Of a stretch of DNA of 64,000 nt, positions 57,106-64,000 are shown one piece after another. Below the pieces are notes generated by a model. The model did not search any database. It was not told the DNA's origin and was given only the letters and a program-made list of their open reading frames with translations. The stretch lies in assembly GCA_963738835.1 (NCBI GenBank), contig CAVTYH010000002.1, positions 921,646 to 985,645 of the forward strand, given 5' to 3'. This stretch comes from CAVTYH01 sp963738835. Its GTDB lineage: Bacteria > Planctomycetota > Planctomycetia > Pirellulales > JADZDJ01. The position numbers and the translations under genes were made by a program. Numbering within the stretch: position 1 is the stretch's first letter; every line of letters starts with the position of its first letter.

Positions 57106-57477
57106 CTATTTACGTGGAACAATGCGGTTGGCTAAGTATGCGAGTGCGACAATGACGGTAATGCGAATCACATCTTTGTAGGCGCTCGACAATGGTCCAA
57201 AGAGGCGTTCAGTCCAGATAATACAAAAGCCACCAACCCAGTATCCGACAAAAACTGCCAACAGGAGTGCGGAAAATCCTGCGAGGCTAAACCCATACCA
57301 CCAAGGAATATCACTTTTCGTTAAGCCCAATTTTGATCGTGTGTAATCAGGCTTCGATTCTGTAGGGAGATTTGGAACTAAAATCAGTCCCTTGCAGTTA
57401 GAACAGGTCGCAGTTTTTCCATACATCTCCTCAGATGGGATGAGCTGTTGACCGCAATGCGGGCAAAGTATTTGCAT
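57106..57477 (-). CDS. Zinc-ribbon membrane protein
   Basis: A 123-residue protein. The N-terminal zinc ribbon has Cys5, Cys8, Cys25 and Cys28 (MQILCPHCG; TCSNCKG). Two transmembrane stretches follow (YGFSLAGFSALLLAVFVGYW and ITVIVALAYLAN). Base composition is clearly AT-richer than the rest of the window. It follows the other Cys-rich gene in the same direction, a few bases apart. I do not recognise a specific family; the N-terminus is like MJ0042-type zinc ribbons. Confidence 0.6.
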   Translation of the reverse strand: MQILCPHCGQQLIPSEEMYGKTATCSNCKGLILVPNLPTESKPDYTRSKLGLTKSDIPWWYGFSLAGFSALLLAVFVGYWVGGFCIIWTERLFGPLSSAYKDVIRITVIVALAYLANRIVPRK

Positions 57478-57483
57478 AGCCAA

Positions 57484-57693
57484 TTACGCTCCTAGCTTCT
57501 CCTCGATTTCTTGCACCATTTCCGACTTCAGCATGAGTGGATCAACCTGACACCCTAGGATGACGTTGCACATTGGGTATGGACAGTGAAACGTCACCGT
57601 TTTCAACGTCGTACCTCCAAAATTGGTACTCACTACGTGACCATTCATACTCATCACGAATTGACCACACGACGGGCATTTACCAGCGAGCAT
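57484..57693 (-). CDS. Small zinc-ribbon protein
   Basis: A 69-residue protein starting MLAGKCPSCG with Cys6/Cys9 and Cys37/Cys42 (FHCPYPMC), a probable zinc ribbon. GGAG lies eight bases before the ATG. First gene of a two-gene unit with the zinc-ribbon membrane protein. AT-rich, no known family. Function unknown. Confidence 0.6.
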   Translation of the reverse strand: MLAGKCPSCGQFVMSMNGHVVSTNFGGTTLKTVTFHCPYPMCNVILGCQVDPLMLKSEMVQEIEEKLGA

Positions 57694-57780
57694 GACATTT
57701 CTCCAAGATGAATGGGTTTTGCCGCAATGTTGCGGTATTCCGCCCACCTATCAAAAGCACTTTGGTTTGTCAAATTTGGA

Positions 57781-57794
57781 ATGCCCACTTTTTG
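57781..57794. repeat. Direct repeat, right copy
   Basis: ATGCCCACTTTTTG, the same 14 bases as 57047-57060, in the same orientation. Confidence 0.6.
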
Positions 57795-57902
57795 TAATCT
57801 GCCCGCAACTTTTGTCCTTGCTGATCTACAGCGATTACGTCAGTTGAAAATAGCCGCCAATTTTGCCTCTGCTCCGTCGGGTTTTCTCGGCAAAAATCGC
57901 AT

Positions 57903-59659
57903 CTATTGGACCGCAGCATTTGTTCGGCCGTCTATAGCAATCCGTTGGGGAGACAGCAGACTAAGCCGCCCGTCGGCTCCTGCGGTTAGGGTGTGAATGT
58001 AGAAGCAGGTGGCGAGGTCGTCGGTGGCCTCCATCACCGGAGACGGCGCGGACACGATGACAAGTCCCGCACATTGTCCAATCCAGTCGATATGCCGGTG
58101 ACCGTGCATCACCACGACTCGGTCCGCCACGCGCCGCAGCCGACGAACGAACCAGTTGCCGTTAATCAGGGCTGTGCCGATACGTTCCGAGAGCGCGTGA
58201 CCTGCCCGAGGATATTCAACGACATGGTGGTGAAGGGCGATGATCCAGCGGGCGCGCGGGTACTGCGCTGTGGCAATGTCTATCCCGCGGACTTGCTCGT
58301 CCGAGATCATCCCCAGCGCGCTGGTGAAGGAGAACTGCGTATCGACGTTCGAGTTCAGCAGAATGATCCCCAGGCCGTCGTCCGTATCTGGCGGCATGAT
58401 GGTCGGAAACATCGCTGTCCAAAGGTCCGCAAGCTTGCGGGACACCAGCGGCCTTCCGGAATCGGCGAATTTAACCATCGCTGTGAGATGAGGCTCTAAT
58501 ACGTCGGCAAGACACTTTCCCAAGAGGCCCTTTTCATGATCGATGATATGGACACGCCGGCCCTGAAGGGCACACATGGCGGACAGAACACGAAGCTGGC
58601 GCAGCCGCCTGTTCGGGCTTGTCGGCAGTTCAAGGGCGCTGGATTGGCGCGGTCGGCAACATTGAGATCGTGGTTTCCCGGCAGCAGCAGGATGCGTTCG
58701 GCAAGTTGCGGATGGGCCGCCAGTGCGTCGAGGAACTCGGCCCACTCGGAAGAACGCCCGGCATCAGTGATGTCGCCGGTGATTAGGATTGCAGCCAGCG
58801 GATCGTTGGCGTGGAGTAGTTCGAGCTGTGCCAGCACCTGCTTCAATCGCTCGTTGCCGCGCGGCCCCCATCGGCCACTCTCAATCCGAAAGCCGTAGCG
58901 CTCGCCCACCATGTGGATATCCGATAGGTGCGCAATCCGCCACCTGCGTCCTGGATCGGGAGGCGATTGGAATTTGTCGAGAGGATGGGGCTGGGCCATG
59001 GAGGCATCCGCGATTCCCCAGACGATTGCGGCAACCGCAAGATAGGCTGAGACCAGCACCACGCTATTGGCCAGGGCGACCGGAGCCAGCAGGTGCAAGG
59101 CAGTCAGATCCGCAATCGTGCCCACCCAGCGCGAACCAGGCCACGCGAGCATTAGCGTCAGCAAGGCCAAACCACAAATCAAAATGCCGGCCGCGGCAGC
59201 CGCCGCTGCACGCAGCGCGGCGTACTGAATCTTGGTGGCTCGCGACGGCAGTAGCTTTTCGGCAAAAAACCGCAGCCCTTCGCGAAAAATGACATAGACG
59301 GGTTCGACGGCCAGCGAATTCACAGACCAGAAGCTGCTTTTGGCCAGCCGGAACAAGGCTCGGCTCCCGAACAAACCCAAGCCGACAACGACCGCAAAAA
59401 GCAGCACAGGCCAGATCTCGGTTAATGAGTGCGTGGTTTTCCATTTGACCTTAACCGCGTCGACCCAGGCCGAGGCCACCAGAGGGGCCAGCCCCAGCAA
59501 GAGACTCGGCAGAACGAGCATCAGCAACCACGCCAGTGCCAGTTTCGGAAGACTGATCTCAACCAGCAAACTGCCGGCGAGCGAGAGCAGCGAGCGGCGC
59601 TTGGTGCTGGATGCATCATCCTCAAAGTCGCCGCGGCGAGGATCGATGATCGGCTCCAT
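57903..59659 (-). CDS. Membrane metallophosphoesterase, frameshifted
   Basis: An N-terminal region with several transmembrane helices (LALAWLLMLVLPSLLLGLAP; ILICGLALLTLMLAW; VVLVSAYLAVAAIVWGIA) is followed by a calcineurin-like phosphoesterase: HLSDIHMVGERYG (DxH), ILITGDITDAG (GDxxD), LLPGNHDLN (GNHD), ALHHHVVEY (H) and VMHGHRHIDW (GHxH). The frame changes near 58628, where one more C would join APL to ELPTSPNRRLRQLR. About 585 residues if repaired. Activity on a phosphodiester or pyrophosphate is expected; substrate unknown. It lies downstream of the DUF502 gene in the same direction. Confidence 0.8.
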
Positions 59660-59729
59660 GGCTAGACTCTACCCAGTGGCGTGCAGGGCGAGCGCCTCTG
59701 CTGCGGCCAATCGCGATTGTCTGTTCTGT

Positions 59730-60515
59730 TTACTTTTTTGCTTGAGCTTCGCTGGTGAGCGCCGCGGCCGCAGATTTGCTTTCGATCGCCGACTTCGTCA
59801 TGTAGTAATTGACTTCAGGGGGCGCGGTGAAGCCGCCGGAGATGAGCGTTTGCAAGGTTTGCTCTGAACCCCAGTTCAACTCCGTCGCCTCTTCCTCGGG
59901 GACCAAGAGCAAGTGCCCATTGGTGGGCAACGGAGACTGCGGGACGTACACGCACAGGAGCGTCTTCTGGGTTGCGACGTCTCGGCACGTCGCGGTTACA
60001 AAGGCCGCCGCTCTCATTCCTGCATGCGGAAACTGAATTAACACCACTCGCTGTGCGCACTTCTGCCCGCGTTGCCGGTCCAAAGATTGAAACACATTCC
60101 GCACGCCATTGTAAACGCCGGAAACTAACGGCACTCGCAACAGAACCCAGTCGATGGCCCGCCGCAATCGAGAGTGGACCAGAAAGCCCAAAAAATAAAG
60201 CAGCAGCAGGGCAATGACGATGGCGATCACCGGGGCCACATACGTCTCGAACCAAACCGGCAGTGTAGTGTCATTCTCGTGTCCTCGAATCTGCCACAGC
60301 ACCAGCAGCGCGATCGGATCGATCACATATTTTTCCAGGCCCGAGTAGAACCAATGAATGAGCCACGCTGTGATCAGGATGGGCAATACGAGCAGCAGCC
60401 CACCCAGCATCCGGCCTTTGATGCTTTGTGAGATTGAGCCTAACGGCGGCAGACCCGCGTTAGCTTGAGGTTCGGGAACACCCGAGGGTCCGGGTACGGC
60501 GGGTTGGGAGTCCAT
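59730..60515 (-). CDS. DUF502 membrane protein
   Basis: A 261-residue protein with two transmembrane helices (MLGGLLLVLPILITAWLIHW and VAPVIAIVIALLLLYFLGFL) and the DUF502 core (RVPLVSGVYNGVRNVFQSL; PHAGMRAAAFVTATC; CVYVPQSPLPTNGHLLLVPE). The family is widespread in planctomycetes, plants (LIKE-COV) and others and has no established bacterial function. It may be co-transcribed with the phosphoesterase gene 70 bases downstream. Confidence 0.85.
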   Translation of the reverse strand: MDSQPAVPGPSGVPEPQANAGLPPLGSISQSIKGRMLGGLLLVLPILITAWLIHWFYSGLEKYVIDPIALLVLWQIRGHENDTTLPVWFETYVAPVIAIVIALLLLYFLGFLVHSRLRRAIDWVLLRVPLVSGVYNGVRNVFQSLDRQRGQKCAQRVVLIQFPHAGMRAAAFVTATCRDVATQKTLLCVYVPQSPLPTNGHLLLVPEEEATELNWGSEQTLQTLISGGFTAPPEVNYYMTKSAIESKSAAAALTSEAQAKK

Positions 60516-60671
60516 CGGAAGACATCCTCAATGTTTTGTTGTCCCTGTGAATAACCACAGCGGTCTTGTTCAAGCCGGAATTCTGCGGCAAGAGGCAGCG
60601 TTCGTAAACGGAAGATTTGCGAGTGCAAACAAACTGTTGCGAAAAACTAAAGGACGCCGATCCCGAATTCG

Positions 60672-60775
60672 TCGGTGCGTTTACACCTCGCGCGACCTTC
60701 TTCCAAGAAACTCGAAACGGTACACACCATCTTGGCTCGGAAAAGACAGGCCGCACTGCCAACCACCGACAGGTA
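60672..60775. repeat. Duplicated block A
   Basis: TCGGTGCGTTT, CCTTCTTCCAAGAAACTCGA, AACGGTACACACCATCTTGG and CACTGCCAACCACCGACAGG closely match the block at 63821-63923, which likewise precedes a tRNA 3' end on the same strand. Likely a dispersed repeat. Confidence 0.65.
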
Positions 60776-60922
60776 GCTCAACGTAAAGTTTCGGCGGAGC
60801 TGTACGAAAAAGTGCCAGCGACCAGACCTGCACTCACAGCCAGCAACCGAGCACAGCCAAGGGCGCCACGCGCAGCATAATCACAGGCCGAGCGCTGAGG
60901 GCAATGATAATCAACCCAAAAG

Positions 60923-60957
60923 CGAGGATAACGGGATTTGAACCCGCGACCTCCCAC
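60923..60957 (-). other. tRNA 3'-end fragment (possible att remnant)
   Basis: Read on the minus strand: variable loop AGGTC, T arm GCGGGTTCAAATCCCGT and acceptor strand TATCCTC plus discriminator G. Upstream there is no matching anticodon arm, D arm or 5' acceptor strand (GAGGATA), so this is not a complete tRNA. It matches the 3' end of the tRNA-Asp at the right edge at 32 of 36 positions. Confidence 0.65.
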
Positions 60958-61270
60958 ATGGCATCCGCACGAACGTACACTATTGAAACTGCTATTTTCT
61001 CCGAGGAATGCTAGGATTCTAGCAACCTCCGGCACATTTGCAAGCCATTGCAATTGTTATCGTCTTTTCGCGATAATTGGCAGTCGAGTGGGACTCCGAA
61101 ACGGTAGTTTACCGGCTGCATCACACCGGCAAAAAGAGCGAACAGCTCAGAGTAGTCGCTGGCGTCTCTCATTGCATGCAGATCGCTTGTCCCGATGCTC
61201 CCATGCCGAGCGAAAATGCGACAATCTCTCAGTCGTGTTACTGAGATCTGGTTTGACAAGCTGCTCTACA

Positions 61271-63241
61271 TTAGATGTGGCTATGGGGCGGATTTGGATT
61301 CACTGGATTCGATACCGTTTGCGACACAATAAAGTCAATGCCTGTCAGCAACTGGCCGCCCCGTGTGATGACAATCGATCGGCTTAACGGACTGGATGAC
61401 GTGTCGGATGTCGACAGCGTTAACACAATTTGATACTGGCCGGTCCTCAAGCCATCGTCGACGTCGAAACGATAACCGCCGTGGGCGTCGGTGGTCGTCG
61501 TCGCAATCACATCGCCACTGTCGGGGTCGACGAGCGAAACGGTCTGACCAGCCAGGCCGCGAAGGATCGAGTTGATTCGGCCGCCGGACGGCACGCGCAA
61601 GCACGGTGCCGGAGACGGAAACCTGGAAGAAGAACACGTTTCCTTGCAGGTTCGTGATTCCGCTGTCACGACGAATAATATCGGCCAGCGATGTGTTCTC
61701 GATTTGCCTGAGCATCTGGCCAGAGAACACACGCTGGTACCAGAAGCGATCGCCGTCGCGCAAGCGTTCGAATTGGTCGCTGATGATGGCGCGCATCGTT
61801 GGGCCAACGCTGCTCCCTCTAACATGATTTTCCGCTAGTGCGCCAACCCAAAGATCGATATTATCGACAGTGCCGTACAGTTGTTGCAGTTTCGCTTGAA
61901 CGTCGGTATCAGAGGTGATTTGCGCAAAGCTTGTCACTTTCGGCAGGCCGTACGCGGCACGCACAGAGTTGTAATCGGCCAATCCGTGGTCGCGGCCGCG
62001 CTGAATGTTCAGACTGGCAAGATCCAATCCACCGCTTCCCGGCGGGCCAAACAGGAAATTGCGGACGCTGTCGACGACTTTCGTATCAATCTCGGAAGCC
62101 GGATCAGAGGCCATGTATTTCAGCAAAGGGTCGATTCCTAACTGATTGATCGGATCGGGATTAAAAAAAGCCTGGCTAAGTGGAATACCTTCACTGACAT
62201 CCTCTCCGCTGTTGTCGAGAAACTCCACATCATCCCCCAACATGCTATGCCCGACACGAAATGCAGCCGTGGAGAATTCGTTGCTGATGCTTGGATTGAC
62301 GGTTGGGTCGTATCCCGCATAGCTTGAGAGGGCGCCTTGGCCGAGCACCGCGGGGAGCCACTGGTTATAGGTGATCGATTGCAATTCGCCGATTACGATG
62401 GCGCGGGCACGTTGAAATACCTGTTCATCGCTCAATTTTGGGTTGGCCGCGGAAATTCGCGTGGCCCAATAATTGTGCTCGCGGACGAACAGCGTCTGCA
62501 ACGACGTTAGCTCGATGTTTTCGTTGGCGCGAACATCGCCGGCGGCGAACAGCTCGGTGCCGGGAACAATGCCGGCATCGTTGGCCATGTTGAGCGTGCC
62601 GCCGGGCATGTATGTAGAGTTATTGAGCGGCAGCAGATTGCCCGTGCTGGTCTTCAGCAAACCCCCGACGAATGTGCGTAGTGCGGCGGCTGTGGTGGCG
62701 TCGGAACCATAAATCATGGAGCCGTCGAGCCACGAAGTGATTACGTTAACCTGTTGCCGGGCATCGGTCAGGCCCGTCGAGGAATCGAAGATCGATCGAT
62801 TCAGCGGAATGGTTTGCGTGCCCGTGCCGAGCGGATCGAACGACGGATCGCCCATTGGCACGTCGATGTTGAACGACTCGGTGCCGTTGGGTGTCAGATC
62901 CAAATCGTGGTCGATGAACTGCCCCCAAGCATAGGCAAAGGCCGACAGCAGCCGATTGCTGAGAATCTCTTGATCGCCTTGATCGACGAGCATGTCGCTG
63001 ATCAATCGAGCATGGGCCGAGTGGAGCCCGCCGGAGCTGAGAGGCCATCGGCATATTGCGCAGCCGCCGTGCGCAGCAAATCGGTTCCTGCGGCGCCCCA
63101 GTTGGTGTTTGACAAATTGTTTCCTGTGCCATCAATGCTGTAGCTAGCAACGGCTATCGGACCAACCAGTGCCGTTGTGTCGACGTTAAACAGAGTCCGT
63201 AATTCGAGAGATTCAAGGGCGAGTTTTGCAATCCGTCTCAT
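61271..63241 (-). CDS. Animal-type haem peroxidase with C-terminal Cna-B-like domain, frameshifted
   Basis: A peroxidase of the cyclooxygenase/myeloperoxidase superfamily (PF03098). Motifs in order: distal site WGQFIDHDLDLTPNG, REHNYWATRI, proximal His in AFRVGHSML, and the signature NIQRGRDHGLADYN. The C-terminus is a Cna-B/SdrD-like repeat (LAGQTVSLVDPDSGD; GGYRFDVDDGLRTGQYQI). The leader segment MRRIAKLALESLELRTLF is of the planctomycete type. Frame changes lie near 63010-63030 and 61600. About 655 residues if repaired. Bacterial members make hypohalous acids or oxidise lipids. Confidence 0.8.
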
Positions 63242-63958
63242 GGTACATATTCCCATTTTTCAAGCGACCAAGCCCCTGGACCCGGACCATCGGGCGCGCA
63301 GCACCGCGAATGCGGCAACGGAAGCGCGCACGAATAGACAAGTGATAATGGCCCTGCGGAAAAACGCGCCGGTGCGCACCGGCAAGAGTCACTTCTAGCA
63401 AAGAGCACAAATGGCAAGCTGGGCAGATAAGTGCCTGTCCCTGAGGCAGCCCCAGCTGGCTTGCGTTCCCTGATTCTTTAAGTGCTTCCAGGCGAGTGCG
63501 CGGGTAGCCCCCGGCTTTACAGTCACTTAATCTGTCGCCAAACCGCCGCGCAAAATAAGAAATTTCTAATTTAGTAATCTTGTGGTTGGTTGATTTCTGA
63601 CCAAATTGCTTACCGCAATTACAATTGATCGGGATTCCGGCAGTGAGCGAGTTTGGCTCAACCAGATGTAGCGATAGGTGTCCGCAGCCGTGCTTCAACC
63701 CCTCGGCGGCAGCTGAGGACAGCCGCTCCTACATTTCAAACTGGCCAAGCCGTTCTTCGAGCGTTGCAAGTCTTGCATCCAACTCCGACGATTCGCGGAG
63801 CTTCATGTCCAGCAATGCAATCGGCGCGTTTCGGCACGGTGCAGCCTTTCTTCGAGACTCAAAACGGTACATCCCGTTTTGGCTCGAGAAAAACAAGCCG
63901 TACTGCCGACCATTGGCAGGTGACTTGAGGCGAAGTTTCGCCAGAACTTAAGACAAAG
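63242..63958. other. Intergenic region between peroxidase gene and tRNA
   Basis: 717 bases with no convincing gene. The right part is duplicated block B. The rest has short open frames without starts, ribosome-binding sites or homology that I can recognise. Confidence 0.45.
63821..63923. repeat. Duplicated block B
   Basis: TCGGCGCGTTT, CCTTTCTTCGAGACTC, AAAACGGTACATCCCGTTTT and TACTGCCGACCATTGGCAGG match block A at 60672-60775. It ends 34 bases from the 3' end of the tRNA-Asp. Confidence 0.65.
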
Positions 63959-64000
63959 CGAGGGTGACGGGACTTGAACCCGCGACCTCCAACGTGACAG
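63959..64000 (-). tRNA. tRNA-Asp(GTC), 3' part only (5' part beyond window)
   Basis: On the minus strand: anticodon loop CTGTCAC with anticodon GTC (complete at the window edge), anticodon-stem 3' strand GTTGG, variable loop AGGTC, T arm GCGGGTTCAAGTCCCGT, acceptor CACCCTC and discriminator G. The 3' CCA is not encoded. Loop and T arm match bacterial tRNA-Asp. The D arm and 5' acceptor strand lie past base 64000. Confidence 0.82.

Larger units (their letters stand above)
60516..61270. other. Intergenic region with repeat block and tRNA fragment
   Basis: 755 bases. It holds a ~104-base block (60672-60775) duplicated at 63821-63923 and a tRNA 3'-end fragment at 60923-60957. Open frames through it are chance translations of these elements. 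Confidence 0.5.

Noticed and set aside
60923..61003. Complete tRNA of about 81 bases
   Set aside because: The T arm and 3' acceptor are good, but no anticodon stem pairs and the 5' acceptor strand does not match; called a fragment instead.
60778..61053. Minus-strand frame of 91 codons
   Set aside because: It translates through the tRNA 3' fragment (GRGFKSRYP is the usual artefact of a T arm), so it is not a gene.
1..64000. CRISPR array
   Set aside because: No regularly spaced identical repeats were found; all repeats are palindromic or paired.

Overview
This window reads as a chromosomal segment of a planctomycete, most likely of the Pirellulales. The signs are three secreted proteins ending in PEP-CTERM sorting tails (VPEPAS, VVPEPS and VPEPSG, each followed by a hydrophobic stretch and basic residues), a Gfo/Idh/MocA oxidoreductase with a twin-arginine leader next to a DoxX-type membrane protein, DUF1573 and DUF5696 proteins, many secreted carbohydrate-active enzymes, and a large set of dispersed palindromic repeats. 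Assignment to this group is inference; there is no rRNA in the window.

Layout. 1-9.7 kb is a carbohydrate-degradation block: the end of a sugar-dehydrogenase-like PEP-CTERM protein, two tandem alginate-lyase-family proteins on the minus strand, and divergently a GH2 enzyme and a DUF5696 enzyme. 9.7-15 kb holds a PaaK-like ligase, a FeoB-associated small protein, a DUF1573 protein and a thioredoxin/NHL protein resembling NHLRC2. 15-18.4 kb has a small antitoxin-like protein, an M23 peptidase, an esterase and a DUF2283 gene pair. 18.4-29.4 kb holds a Ser/Thr kinase, a hydroxyacid dehydrogenase, ada, a PEP-CTERM protein, the doxX-gfo pair, a PDZ protein and a GNAT protein. 29.7-38.1 kb contains dnaA, tpx, STAS and BON proteins, the serC-serA operon and two short-chain dehydrogenases. 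38.2-39.6 kb is a PIN toxin with an unusually large putative antitoxin. 39.6-48.1 kb is a second secreted-enzyme block: PL7-like, SGNH, Cna-B/thioredoxin, a PEP-CTERM repeat protein and a GH28 protein. 48.4-56.8 kb has an M1 aminopeptidase with repeats, egtD-egtB for ergothioneine, a flavoprotein paired with a UBP-type zinc finger, and an MtfA-like peptidase. 57-64 kb has two AT-rich zinc-ribbon genes between 14-bp direct repeats, a membrane phosphoesterase, a DUF502 protein, an animal-type haem peroxidase and the 3' part of a tRNA-Asp at the right edge.

How the genes work together. The clear units are serC-serA (serine synthesis), egtD-egtB (overlapping ATGA; ergothioneine), the UBP zinc finger with the thioredoxin-reductase-like protein, doxX-gfo, the PIN pair (TAATG overlap) and the DUF2283 pair (ATGA overlap). 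The two secreted-enzyme blocks (PL5-like, GH2, DUF5696, PL7-like, GH28, SGNH) suggest breakdown of plant or algal polysaccharide.

Caution on sequence quality. Twelve genes, including the presumably essential dnaA, are interrupted by one or more single-base frameshifts while homology continues in the next frame. In several cases the exact extra or missing base can be named. I treat these as one gene each and regard assembly error as the simplest explanation. No CRISPR array, rRNA, intact transposase, integrase or phage gene was seen.
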